A stretch of DNA of 64,000 nucleotides from Phytophthora sp. 'mugwort' (Eukaryota > Oomycota > Peronosporomycetes > Peronosporales > Peronosporaceae), in the NCBI GenBank assembly GCA_033558025.1, contig JAUCEF010000006.1, positions 3,162,001-3,226,000 of the forward strand, given 5' to 3'. This document shows, piece after piece, positions 23,725 to 33,707 of the stretch (position 1 is its first letter; each line of letters begins with the position of its first letter). Below the pieces are notes generated by a model. That model was not told the DNA's origin. It was given only the letters and a program-made list of their open reading frames with translations, and did no database searches. The position numbers were made by a program, and so were the translations under genes.

Positions 23725-24295
23725 GAACGAGTTGCTGTATTGTATGCGCTATCTGTACAGGGGTCGTCAGCAGGACCACCGTCTCACCACGAGCAGAGCG
23801 CGTAGTCGCTGCTGCTCACGACCACTTCTCTCTCGTCACACAGTTTGCAAGAATGAACGCCTCGATGCCAGGCACGATATCTGACGACCAGTTCACGCTG
23901 CAATTGCTAACTGTACCGTCCCCGCCTCTCCTGTAACTCCAAACACTTGTTAGAAACAACCTTTAGACTGTATTTACCAACGAGGACCAACGACCGCCAA
24001 CCCGACGATGAGCGCTAACCGCGACGCTGGGTGCATGATTTCGTGTTGTGGGTGGTTCACGCCGCAAACCATGGTGACATATTCGTCACCGCCGGATCGA
24101 CGCTGTCCATGCGGGCAAACGCGTAGAACCTTGACGCGAGTCTTCTTGGAGACATGGTCATATTGCTGTATTGCATGCGCTACCTGTACAAGGCGATCGC
24201 CTGCAAGACCCCTATCTCACCATTACCGCGCGTGGTCGATGCTGCTCACGACTACCTCGCTCTCGTCGGCGCTCATTCTCATACACAGCAGCGGC
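23725..24295 (+). repeat. direct repeat pair of about 110 bp
   Basis: The stretch from about 23733 (TTGCTGTATTGTATGCGCTA) to 23845 recurs from about 24164 (TTGCTGTATTGCATGCGCTA) to 24280, with substitutions and small gaps. The second copy lies in an open frame of 68 codons at 24154-24360. That frame is not recognised as a gene. Confidence 0.6.
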
Positions 24296-24920
24296 TGCGG
24301 TTGAAGCTCTCCTTCCGGCGCGCGTGGGTCCGGTGCACACACGCACAGCAACGGCCGTAAAGCAGAAGCAACTCCACGGTATCTTGCTGAATATGTAGTC
24401 CACAAGAGTTAATATCGACCTCACTTACAGAATGATGCACAGCACTTGCGCAGTGTTTGTGTAGACACTGCCTGTCGCTAAGATTAGCTGCCTGTCGTGT
24501 GCTGCTCCCATAAAAATGTGTAAGCTCTTTCTCTTGATAAAAAAGACATTGGTGTTTCGTAATTAGTCATAGTATAGTTCAAATTATGCCCTTATGATGT
24601 TGTATATAGGCAACATCTTCCGGAAGGCGGTCTGGTGTATTTCAGAAAAAAGACTCGCACTTATACGAGGCCATAGAAAATGAAAGTATAGTCTGGTCTT
24701 AACAGATTTAGCTTATGTGACGAATTTTGATTTGGTCTTGGAGGGGTTAAAACGCAACTACTGAGTGCCAACGCATGGTGAAGCCGCTTCCTATCATGTC
24801 CCTTACTCATGTTTGTTAATGAATTGGCCTGGACGTCGAAAGATACTCGATATCACGGAATGCACGAAAGCAGCGAAAGCTCGAGAGGACAGACGTCGGA
24901 TCGCCGGAAATGGGACTGCA

Positions 24921-27587
24921 TTAAATCGACTCGAGCCACTTGGACAAGTCGTCGCGATTGCGTTGGTAGCAGGCGCTCTTTACACGGATACGCTCCAGTG
25001 CAGCGTCCAACAAACGTGTGTACGACGAGTGTTTGCGCTTCTCCAGGAACGTCTCCACTTCATGCGCGTGAGCTTCGCTCTGGAAACGCGAAATCACCGA
25101 CATAACGATACGACCCACAATTAACGGGCGGTACTGCTCATTCAGCTCGTTCCAGTGTTCCTGCACGAACTCCCAAGCGAACTCAGCGCCCGGAGCATCG
25201 GCTGCCACGCTGCTGAAGACATACTGAATGTCCTGCGAGCGTACGGTCTTGAGACCCCACGTTATCACCTCGCGTTTAAGCTCCAACGACTTGAACAGAC
25301 CCAACGCAGTGAGGCAGTCCAGTTTCTCCTCGATGAAGTTACTAGACTCATACCGTTTACGCAACTGCTTGAGGTGAGACTCATCACCACGACGAGCCTG
25401 AGCGTTGAAAATGACGCCGCGCAGGTCGGCTGACAACGCCGAACTATCTTCAAAGTACGCTTGGAACAGACGCTGTATTTCGGCAGTGACTTCCGGGTCG
25501 TCACCCAGAGCAAGCATGCTGATCACATCGCGACGGAAGGGGGCCACCGTCGAGCTTTCACCTTCTATCGCCTCCCAAGTCAACCGCTTCATGATCGATG
25601 CAAAGAGCTGACGGATATATGCCTGTAGTTTCGGGTAGAACGAGTCAGCGTTGTAAAGCGTGCTGTAGAAGCGTAGATTCGACGATATCTCTTTCCAGCA
25701 CAGGTGCTCCGGTTCCTCAGCATACGCGAAGCTGAAGTCCAACGCGCGAGTTACAGCCAGCTCCCCACTACGAGCAAATGCGAAGATACTGTTCAATAAA
25801 CTCATGCGGTCCACGGGTCCCAGAGTCTTCTCACGCACGGGCTGTTGTAGACGCTTCCAGCCTTCAGGCGAGTAGTTGACAAGGAAGAACCCAGCCTGAT
25901 TCGCATTAAGCTTGATCCACGAGGAAGCGTCAGCGGGAGCACGCAGCTTTTCCGCAAGAGCAGTAGTGGCTTCCTTCGACGAGTTGCGCTCCCAGATACC
26001 CACACGCCGAACCTCCTTCGGGCTGGCAGATGCTACAAAAGTCAGCGGCAAATCCCATGCTGCACTAGCTTCCTGAGCTTTCGCAGCTGCAGCTTTAAGC
26101 GTTTGGTCCGCCAAGAAACGCTTCTGGACCAGAGTGCCATCATCAGACAATGTCACCATTGGGAATCCGGTCTGACTTGTCCAGCCACTCGCCAACGACG
26201 TGATGTGTTGACCCGAAGCCTTCTCAAGTGACTCCCACAGATCTTGTGTCTGCGCGTTGCGATAGCTGAACTTGACCAGGTACTCGTGGATGCCATGGTA
26301 GAAAACGTCGCGACCCAGATACTCCGAGAGCATGCGGATAACACTGGCGCCCTTGGCGTACGAGATGACATCAAAGATTTGGTCCACTTCGTCAGGATGG
26401 TTTACTTTCACCTCGATCGGATGCGACGTGAGCATGGAGTCCTTGCCCATGGCAATGCTCATTGTAATGTCTTGTACAAAGACCTCCCACACGTTCCACT
26501 CAGGGAACACGTGGTGTACCGCTTCAAACTCCATAAAGCGAGCAAAACCTTCATTTAGCCACAATCCAGTCCACCATTCCATTGTCACCAAATTGCCGAA
26601 CCATTGGTGAGCAATCTCATGACAAACTGTTCTTGCCGTTGCCATCTTTTGCCTGAAACTGCTCAGCTGCTCGTCAATCAGTAGTCTCGTCTCGCGATAC
26701 GTCACGATGCCCCAGTTCTCCATCGCTCCGGCTGCAAAGTCGGGAATGGCCAGCATATCCATCTTCTTCAGCGGGTACGGGATGCCGAATCTCTCAGTGT
26801 AAAAGGACAGGGCCTTAGCACCCATTTCAAGAGCAAATTTGCCGCGCTCACTACGTCCAACGGGGGTATACACCGACACCAGCACTCCTTCCTTCGTAAT
26901 GGTCGACACCGAATCGAACTCGCCCACAATCATGCCCACCAGGTACGTGGACATGACGGGAGTCTCGGCGAACTTCCAGACCTTCTCCAATGTCGCCATC
27001 TTGGGACGTGACAATGTCCGGACGTGCGCGTTCTTGGCGCGCGGTCGCACTAGCGTCTGCACCACGTGAGTATTGGAAATGGCCGTGAGCTCGACATCGC
27101 AGGCGAGGGAGATCTCGAATGTCGCCTTGATGGCAGGTTCGTCCCAGCAGACGAAAGCGCGGCGCGCATCGCAGGCCTCGAACTGCGTGACAGCCATGAG
27201 GCGCGTCTCGCCCGCCAGCTCGTGATCGTAGGCGCTGCGGTAGAAGCCGTGCAGCTTGTCGTTAAGCTCACCGTGACACGTGAGCATCAGCTCAGCCTCG
27301 GTCCCCGCGGGCAGCTCGTCGTCCAGTAGTAGCTCGATCGCCTGGTCCGCCACAAGGTAGCGGATCTCGCTGCACGTAATGGGGGACGCGCGGCCGGCGA
27401 CGGACACGGAGACGTCAAAGACGTGCAGCTCTAGAGCATGACAGGTGATACTACGTGTGGCTTGGGATACGGATAGGAGTACGCGCTCCTTCACTTCGAA
27501 GCGGCAGCGATCCAGGTCAACAGTATAGTCTAGGAAGTACTTGGAGGGGGCGACGCACGTTGGCAAGCGCGCGAACGGCTTGACCAT
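24921..27587 (-). CDS. M1-family zinc aminopeptidase (puromycin-sensitive type)
   Basis: An 888-residue intronless protein that should remove N-terminal residues from peptides using one zinc ion. The ATG at 27587 is used because the frame upstream has only a TTG start and the family N-terminus (RLPTCVAPSKYFLDYTVDLD) follows directly. The exopeptidase motif GAMEN is at residues 287-291, and HEIAH at 323-327 with Glu346 in NEGFA completes the HExxH-18-E zinc site. Then come the usual M1 beta domain and a long ERAP1-like helical C-terminal domain. There is no signal peptide, so it is probably cytosolic. Length and motif spacing fit a complete enzyme. CCCATTCATCCACAG just upstream (minus strand, about 27604-27618) could be the initiator. 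Confidence 0.95.
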   Translation of the reverse strand: MVKPFARLPTCVAPSKYFLDYTVDLDRCRFEVKERVLLSVSQATRSITCHALELHVFDVSVSVAGRASPITCSEIRYLVADQAIELLLDDELPAGTEAELMLTCHGELNDKLHGFYRSAYDHELAGETRLMAVTQFEACDARRAFVCWDEPAIKATFEISLACDVELTAISNTHVVQTLVRPRAKNAHVRTLSRPKMATLEKVWKFAETPVMSTYLVGMIVGEFDSVSTITKEGVLVSVYTPVGRSERGKFALEMGAKALSFYTERFGIPYPLKKMDMLAIPDFAAGAMENWGIVTYRETRLLIDEQLSSFRQKMATARTVCHEIAHQWFGNLVTMEWWTGLWLNEGFARFMEFEAVHHVFPEWNVWEVFVQDITMSIAMGKDSMLTSHPIEVKVNHPDEVDQIFDVISYAKGASVIRMLSEYLGRDVFYHGIHEYLVKFSYRNAQTQDLWESLEKASGQHITSLASGWTSQTGFPMVTLSDDGTLVQKRFLADQTLKAAAAKAQEASAAWDLPLTFVASASPKEVRRVGIWERNSSKEATTALAEKLRAPADASSWIKLNANQAGFFLVNYSPEGWKRLQQPVREKTLGPVDRMSLLNSIFAFARSGELAVTRALDFSFAYAEEPEHLCWKEISSNLRFYSTLYNADSFYPKLQAYIRQLFASIMKRLTWEAIEGESSTVAPFRRDVISMLALGDDPEVTAEIQRLFQAYFEDSSALSADLRGVIFNAQARRGDESHLKQLRKRYESSNFIEEKLDCLTALGLFKSLELKREVITWGLKTVRSQDIQYVFSSVAADAPGAEFAWEFVQEHWNELNEQYRPLIVGRIVMSVISRFQSEAHAHEVETFLEKRKHSSYTRLLDAALERIRVKSACYQRNRDDLSKWLESI

Positions 27588-27790
27588 GATTGAGATGGGG
27601 GGTCTGTGGATGAATGGGGAAGATCGCGGGGTACGAGTATCAGGTCTGATAATTGATCCGATATAATCTGATTCTGTGGAGGACAATTTGTTGCCATCTT
27701 TTTTGTGATCGACGTCTCAGTGGTGGAAATTTGCTCCTAATAATTGCAGCCGATAGGGTAAACTGTGGGTGATGAACGCCATTATACTCC

Positions 27791-28000
27791 ATGTGGGCGG
27801 CAATCAAGTGGTGGAACCACAAAACCGAGACAGTCTGGCGCTTGCGGCGGTGGATTGTGGCGTATGGCTCGAACGAAATCGTGCTTCGCATCGGCTTCAC
27901 CTTCTTCTCCGACTCGTCAGACTGCGGCGTGTACGAACGAACGGTGAGGCAGAACGATGGAGCGTCGTGCCGTTACGTCGGTGACCATTTGCAGCTCTAA
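27791..28000 (+). CDS. small hypothetical protein
   Basis: A 69-residue open frame divergent from the aminopeptidase gene, with good protein-like composition (KWWNHKTETVWRLRRWIVAY..VLRIGFTFF). No family is recognised and no upstream element is evident. Overlapping frames on both strands are of similar length, so this is a weak call. It could be a single exon of a longer gene or chance. Confidence 0.3.
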   Translation: MWAAIKWWNHKTETVWRLRRWIVAYGSNEIVLRIGFTFFSDSSDCGVYERTVRQNDGASCRYVGDHLQL

Positions 28001-28204
28001 TTTTTTCTTCGGTCCAAAGATAGATTTTCCACGAATGCATTCTCTATGAATTTAAACTTGGTATTTGTATTGAAGGGTGGAATAGGAGTGGAAAAAAATT
28101 ATGACCAGTTTTTAGACCATATGTCACGACTCGCAAGCCCAGTACTAGCAGCAAGAGCGCATTAGCCCACTAGCAACTCGGCCATCCACTGCGCAGCGAC
28201 GATA

Positions 28205-29614
28205 ATGACACCCGCTACGACGACGCAGCGCCCGGCGCACGCCTTCTGCTTGACCAAGCGCCGGTCCTACACATCACCGCACTTGGTGCGCACGCGCTCC
28301 AAAAATAATACGGTCTGCGGCGTCCCGGGCGAGCGCGATGCCTCGGAGACCAAATCTGCTACGGGTGCGTTACGCCTAACACGCAAGACGCAGAGCTTCA
28401 GTGAGGGTCTGGAGCCGCCCGTTGGCGAATGCCTTGCCGGCATCGCCGTCTTCCTAGGTGGCTCCTGCAACCCCACGACGTGGAGGCACGACGTGGCCAT
28501 GCCCATGCTGGACGCAGCACATGTGCACTACTTCAACCCGCAGGTGGACGAGTGGTTTGAGGAGCTTATTCAGATCGAAGCTAACGCCAAGGAGACTGCG
28601 CAGATCGTGCTCATGGTCGTGGACGGACTCACGAGGTCTATCGTCTGCATCAACGAAGCTGTCGAGTATATTTGTAGAGGCAGGAAGGTTATGCTCGTGG
28701 TGGACGACATTGAGGAGGGCACGGAAGTTGCAGGAAAGTTGCTGTCGAAGACAGAGCTAGCCGATCTCAATGGTGCACGACAGTGTCTTCGTGATCTGGC
28801 ACACAAGAGAGGTGTCGGCTTGTTCCAGGACGTGGTAACGGCAATTGAAGGATGCATCGCGTGGCTCACGCAGACTGACGCGCCCAAGTCGCGGCCAGAG
28901 ATGCCGCGTCTTCGTAAGCGCTCCTCCATTGTGTTGAATAGCTGGTCCGGCAAGCACCGACCGCACCGCGTGACCTCACGCTCGCACTCTTCAAGGTTAC
29001 TGAAGTCGAATAGCAGCAGCAGCACCAGGAGTATCACAGATGACGGCGAACAGAGCAGCGATTCGCCCGGGGTGACATCGCCAACACAGTCGATCGTGAA
29101 CCAGCTAGGCTGTCAGATGTTTGGCGACTACATAGGCGGCTCTGTGTATCTGGGAGGCAACTTGACAGCGACGTCGTGGAGACAGGCAGTGGCTATCCCG
29201 CTGCTGCGCAAAGCCGGCATCCCCGTGTACGTTCCGTTCGCGGACTATTTGCAGTTCGGGCTGTCTTCGGCTGCCGAGAAGCATGTCCAGGCACTGGCGG
29301 AACACTTTCGAGAGATTGAAACCCAAAAGGCCATTGCAGAGCTAATCCTGTTTGTGATTCCGAGGAATTTGCGCTCGATCGCCGCCATGACCGAGGCGGT
29401 AGAGCTTGTGTCTAGCCACCAGGCGCTGCTGCTGGTGATCGAACCCGTGGACGAAGGATGCATGGTCGAAGATGGAGCGGCAATCACTGGCCGCGAATTC
29501 AAGGACCTCGCACGAGCGCGAGCATATCTACGAGAGATGGCCGAACGCAACGACGTCGCCGTGTTCGAGTCCGTACCAGATGCTGTCGAGAACATTGTCG
29601 AGAGGTTAGAGTAA
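28205..29614 (+). CDS. protein with two nucleoside 2-deoxyribosyltransferase-like domains
   Basis: A 469-residue intronless protein. Two homologous halves are visible. Residues about 75-215 contain IAVFLGGSCNPTTWRHDVAM..YFNPQVDEW.., ending in an RKVMLVV strand. Residues about 300-469 contain GSVYLGGNLTATSWRQAVAIPLL..VPFADY, ending in QALLLVIEPV. The xVYLGGxxxxTxWR start, the E..AK/EIETQKAIAELILFVI helix and the SI..MTEAVE helix match the Nuc_deoxyri_tr2-type fold (as in Drosophila Raw), a relative of enzymes that cleave or transfer deoxyribose. The second half has NLTATSW where the first has SCNPTTW. The halves are joined by a Ser/Arg-rich linker. Catalysis is not established. A basic, Thr/Ser-rich N-terminus might be an organelle signal. 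Confidence 0.75.
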   Translation: MTPATTTQRPAHAFCLTKRRSYTSPHLVRTRSKNNTVCGVPGERDASETKSATGALRLTRKTQSFSEGLEPPVGECLAGIAVFLGGSCNPTTWRHDVAMPMLDAAHVHYFNPQVDEWFEELIQIEANAKETAQIVLMVVDGLTRSIVCINEAVEYICRGRKVMLVVDDIEEGTEVAGKLLSKTELADLNGARQCLRDLAHKRGVGLFQDVVTAIEGCIAWLTQTDAPKSRPEMPRLRKRSSIVLNSWSGKHRPHRVTSRSHSSRLLKSNSSSSTRSITDDGEQSSDSPGVTSPTQSIVNQLGCQMFGDYIGGSVYLGGNLTATSWRQAVAIPLLRKAGIPVYVPFADYLQFGLSSAAEKHVQALAEHFREIETQKAIAELILFVIPRNLRSIAAMTEAVELVSSHQALLLVIEPVDEGCMVEDGAAITGREFKDLARARAYLREMAERNDVAVFESVPDAVENIVERLE

Positions 29615-29791
29615 GAGCAACAATATATTATTTTCCCCATAATTTTCCTCATTTTCCTCTATAGTACAACTACAGAACAGATTATTTGGGGCAATAATTG
29701 CGAGCGTCCATCCGTACCGCTTTGATTGGGGCGATGTACCCATCGGCGATCTCAGTCGCAGTTCCACCGGGTCCTGCTTTACGAGTTGAAT

Positions 29792-30286
29792 ATGAGCGAG
29801 GTGAAACCTGTAGCGCCACCGCAGAACCCCGCGGCCAATAAGGAGCGCAAGGGCCTAGGTCCGTGGCGAGGCAGCGTACGTCATTGATGTGATCCTTGTC
29901 ATTGAGTGTATCTGAGCTCTTGTTTCTTTATCGGCGTAGAAACCTGGGGGCTTTATTCTACACCCCGAGCTTTTCATGAAGCAGTGTATCGGAATGGACG
30001 TGTCTATACGCGTCATGAACGGCGCCAAGTGGAAGGGTGTACTACATGAAGTCCGGGACAACGGGGACGTTGTCATCAAGCCAGCGCAGGAGCTGCTGTA
30101 CGACGAGCCGGTTGGACCAGAGCTGCCCGAGAAGCTGCTGGTAAAGAGTGATATCCTGTGGCTGCGTCGCCACGCCACAGACTCGGACAATGTGCTGTCC
30201 AGCCGAGGAGCCACATCAGCTTCAAACCAGCCGCAGGAGGAGCCCACCGAGGTCCCCAGTCCGACCAAGAAGAACCAGCAACCATA
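29792..30286 (+). CDS. small Sm-like protein, two exons
   Basis: Exon 1 is 29792-29875 and exon 2 is 29940-30286. The intron of 64 bp starts GTACGT and ends GCGTAG, and the junction is in phase 0. The start gives MSEVKPVAPPQNPAANKERK. The core VSIRVMNGAKWKGVLHEVRD, then VVIKPAQE and KLLVKSDILWL, has the strand pattern and the NG turn of an Sm/LSm fold. The similarity is distant and a real RNA-binding Sm role is not shown. The C-terminus is Gln/Pro/Ser-rich and probably disordered. The gene lies 178 bp after the preceding gene on the same strand and converges on the Tweety gene. Confidence 0.6.
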
Positions 30287-30438
30287 AAGAGGTACGGCAG
30301 AGGAGTGGCAAGGAGGGAACGAGTAAAAAGTTGTTAATACACAGGAGCGGGATTACACGCAGAAACTACACGCAGCAGGCAGATGCAGAGAGACCATCGC
30401 AGACTAAGACACACAGGTGAACGTCATTCGTTCACCAG

Positions 30439-31931
30439 CTAGTCCGACGACAGGTACACGTGCTCCATATCGTCTTCTTCGTAGGTGGACACGAGCTGGT
30501 AGCGCACGTCCAGACGGATCTCGCGGATGTGCACGCGCTCGTAGACCAGCACAGACACCACGACGCACACGAACAGGATCAGGCACAGCAGGATCTGGTG
30601 CACCCACATGGAGAAGAAGCCCAGCATGCCGTACTCGCAATACGTGGTGGCAGCGTACTCGAATGCGCTCGACACGTTCTTGCATGTCTGTGTGGCTGCA
30701 AAATCCCTCATAAGGTTGTTCACACTGTTCAGCTGCTTGCCAATGGGATCCAGGAACTCTTTCTTCATACGCTGGCCGATATCCCCCTGGTGAGAAGCGT
30801 TGCGCTCCAGTTCCTGCTGCAGCGCAGTCACTTCCGCTGCTGTCTGCCGGACACTAGCCATCGCGCCAGCGAAAGGCAGCGAAGCGTTTGCTGGGCACTC
30901 AAGGTAGTAGGTCGACACAGGCGTCACACCGACCAGTCCAAGTGTGTTGTTCATCGGGGCGGCACAGAAATCTGCCGTCATGATCGTCGACGACAGATAG
31001 GCGCCGATGAGCGTGTGCGAAATGGGCACAACGCTCAAGATCACGAGAATTGAGACGCGTAACGGCGAAATCATGGCCCAACCGACCGACGCAATGGACA
31101 AGAAGCTGGCTAGTGCCACCGCGAGAATGGCACCGTTCGTCGACGACTTGAGCACGAAGTAGCTGAACTCCCATTCCTTTGCTATGGACGAGTAGTTCTT
31201 GGGCAGCAACGCGTCCGTCTGGTTCCGCAGGTCCTTAGAGGCGTGCACGAGTCTCAGCGCCTCCACCGACATCTTAAAGGCTTCAGCTGGTAGCTCACTG
31301 TCGTTGAACGACGTAATCAAATTGTCGGCATTGACGCGCAAGGCATCGCTCGTCTGTAGATTCTGGGTCGTGAGCTCTCGGGCATCTTGGAACAGGTCGC
31401 TGGTGTTGGTCATGGTATCCAGCACCACCCCGGCACTGTAGTCCACTTGGGCTTCTCCCAGCAGTCCCCCGAGGGCACTAATGGCCAAGAAGGTCAGCAG
31501 GCCGACTGCCAGCAGCTCCACCGTCGTGGAGTCCATCGACGTACGTCGGACAAACGCTAATGACACAGTAACAACACATAAGAATGTCAGACCTCGGTCG
31601 TTTCTGGGCCAAATTCAACCGCAAGCAGCTCGTTCTGCCACCCCCGAGAAGATTTAGTAGGTTTTGTCGCTAATATACCGCTGCGGATGTGCAGGATGGT
31701 GCGGCGCACGACGATCACGCATAGCACGAAGAAGACAACGGCCCCAATGCACATGGAGCCGAAGAGTACGTTGTGCAGAAAGTCCAAGTAGGCGGCATCG
31801 CCCAGGTCAAAGCGGTTGGAGGCGGCTCCGAAGCGGTAGAAGGAGTGGAAGAAGGCGGCGAGCTCCCGGGCCACCTGGCGGTGGTAGTCCCCGGGTAGCA
31901 GGCGCAGATCGCCGTAGGTCGAGGAGCTCAT
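30439..31931 (-). CDS. Tweety-family membrane protein
   Basis: Two exons: 31931-31679 and 31556-30439. The 122-bp intron (GTATAT..CATTAG) joins codons in frame and links the first hydrophobic segment to the rest, giving about 457 residues. Hydrophobic segments are VLFGSMCIGAVVFFVLCVIV, LLAVGLLTFLAISALGGLLG, a pair near residues 235-290, and ILLCLILFVCVVVSVLVYE. The pattern DFC..P...LG..STYYLEC and a later TC..(about 17)..YCEYGMLG, each in extracellular loops with N-glycosylation sites, matches the arrangement in animal TTYH proteins. Those were described as volume-regulated anion channels, although structures argue for a lipid-related role. The C-terminus is acidic. Confidence 0.75.
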
Positions 31932-32087
31932 GTGAAGACTTGAGACTTAACTTGGATTGAGTATGGGAGGAAGATAGGCGACGATTGAAGAGAAGGTCTG
32001 TGAGAAGTAATACAATGTGCTTTGGCAGGTAGAGGGTGGAAGATCAAAAGAGTTGAAGTGATGGATAGATGGCTACATTCATGCAGT

Positions 32088-33274
32088 CTAAGCTGCAGCT
32101 TCATCCATTGAAGTGTCGGAAGGGGAGCCAACCGCGGACCGGTCGGCGCTGGCAAAAATTCGAGCAGTGGGGGACGGATGAGATGCTGAAGGAACGACTT
32201 CCTCTGCTTCTGCTGAGGGAGCAAGTGCAGCGACCGACTCGTTGTGCTCCGCTCGCTTCTGCCATACGGCCTGGACCTGCTCAAGCGTGTCAGTAAATCA
32301 GCATATGTCTGTCATGTTGTTGCTTATAACGCACCATCTTGCCATCAGTGAACTCAAGCAGACACGGCAGATGTGCGAGATGCGCTTCTAACAACTTCGG
32401 CACGGACGCCTCGAGTAGCTATGCGGGAAACAGAAACCGGTTAGTACGCAGGCGTTTGATTCGGACATTTTGTTGTTAGAACGCACCATGTCGCCGTATT
32501 TCTGGATGGCAATCATACCTAACGCGTCTAGGAACCGCGCGTAATTAATGCGGCGCTCGCCTTTCTTCTTGGACTTGACGAAAATGAGGTCCACGTCCGT
32601 TTTACCAAAGGAAGAGTCGAGCAGGTCGGGGCAGTCGCGACACAGCTTGACGAAGTTCGAGTTATCTGCGGTGGAGCACGGCAGGATGTTGTTAGAAACG
32701 TACATTCTACGGCGCAGATCAGCCTTTTTGGTTGTTAAGCTCAACGTACCGAGTGTCTTCTCTTCAAGTCCCTTCGACCCAGTTCGTCCAAAACGGCAAT
32801 AGTAATGGAACACTGCCTTTAGAAGCGTGTGAGGATCGTTCGGGTCTCCCTGCAGCTTCTCCTGAGCCGGAAGCGTCGACGTTAGTCTGTCACTAGGAAC
32901 AGGAACGGGGGACGGGGCTGGAGCGCTAGATAAGGAGCTACTGCTGGAGATGTTCCGAATTGACCTGTTATCCACCGCTCGAGAAGTTAGCACTATCCAG
33001 TCTTCTAACGAACAGTCCAGGAGGCTTACGCTGTCCGCTGCTTGGGGCGACCCACGTCGTAGTTAAGATTGGTACGCATGGCATTAGACAGGTCATGCAC
33101 CACGCGCTCCGTCAGGTCATGACAGTCGGCCTCGAAGCGCTTTTTGTAGACACCCGTGTACGACTTGGGGTCGTACAGCCGCGAGTACACGTTCGACTTG
33201 CGCGGCGTGGACGGCGTCGGTGGTGCCGCAGTTGCCTGCTGGGTGGCGTCAGAAGGTGTTAGGGTCTCCTCCAT
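32088..33274 (-). CDS. p25-alpha (TPPP) domain protein
   Basis: Four exons: 33274-33030, 32964-32487, 32418-32335 and 32276-32088, all with GT..AG introns of about 58-68 bp and consistent phase, giving 331 residues. The p25-alpha domain begins at about TLLKAVFHYYCRFGRTGS and contains NFVKLCRDCPDLLDSSFGKT, DVDLIFVKSK and RRINYARFLDALGMIA, all hallmark blocks. Family members bind and bundle microtubules and often act in the flagellum, so a role in zoospores is a reasonable inference. ATG 33274 is the first ATG, since the frame extends upstream only from TTG. The segment VYSRLYDPKSYTGVYKKRF lies N-terminal to the domain, while in classic TPPP a similar motif is C-terminal. Confidence 0.8.
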
Positions 33275-33435
33275 CCTCTGCAGCGTCACGAATTCAGTGG
33301 CTCGCTCTGCGCGTGTTCGTTTCTGAGCTGGCGTGTCGAATACTAAATTAAGGTCCAACGTGTGCTGTCGATGATGTGCTCAGTGAGTGATGCAGGAATA
33401 GGATGAACGTGCGTGATGTCTAGTGGTGGTGGGGG

Positions 33436-33620
33436 CTATTCTTGCCCCGGACGAGCTTCACGCCACCGAGATAGAGCGGTATCGAATAAAATGCGATGCA
33501 CGACAAGTGACGTCCTGGCTTTGGGGGACCTATCGATGATCTGGATCTTCCACAAGGTGTCACCTTCCGACTTGCTACAAACAACACCACGATCATCGTC
33601 CCAAACTGCGGTGATATATT
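33436..33620 (-). other. exon-like open stretch, possibly a gene fragment
   Basis: On the minus strand an acceptor-like site (CATTTAACAG) is followed by an open frame reading AKYITAVWDDDRGVVCSKSE, then DTLWKIQIIDRSPKARTSLV, ending at TAG 33438-33436. The composition is protein-like and GC is higher than in the flanks. No start codon or partner exon is seen upstream. It may be the last exon of a lost gene. Confidence 0.25.
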
Positions 33621-33707
33621 TCGCATGATTTCCTGTTAAATGTGCATGTCGAAATTAAGTTGATCAAGATGTCCGTCTGTCAAACGTATTAATTCGTCGT
33701 TCTTTAA

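Larger units (their letters stand above)
23204..24509. mobile_element. 1.3-kb TIR element with 8-bp target duplication
   Basis: Direct repeats ATAAAAAT at 23196-23203 and 24510-24517 flank inverted ends about 40 bp long. The left begins GGGCGCAGCTAACGACAGG and the right (minus strand) GGGAGCAGCACACGACAGG. Both run on into a shared AGCTAATCTTAGCGACAGGCA. No transposase is recognised inside, so it is probably non-autonomous. The 8-bp duplication suggests a hAT-type mobiliser. It lies inside the PiggyBac-like element. Confidence 0.8.
18859..24746 (+). mobile_element. PiggyBac-like transposon, TTAA-flanked
   Basis: TTAA at 18855-18858 and at 24747-24750 borders ends that begin CCCCCCAATGGCCAAGG (left) and CCCCTCCAAGACCAAA (right, minus strand). 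These are imperfect inverted repeats starting with the C-run usual for PiggyBac. The transposase remnant inside belongs to the PiggyBac/DDE_Tnp_1_7 family. The span of 5,888 bp includes a nested 1.3-kb TIR element. The weak inverted-repeat match means the boundary call depends mostly on TTAA plus the family identity. Confidence 0.55.

Noticed and set aside
24921..27686. Longer N-terminus of the aminopeptidase (33 extra residues)
   Set aside because: The extension starts at TTG, not ATG, and covers the presumed transcription start region.
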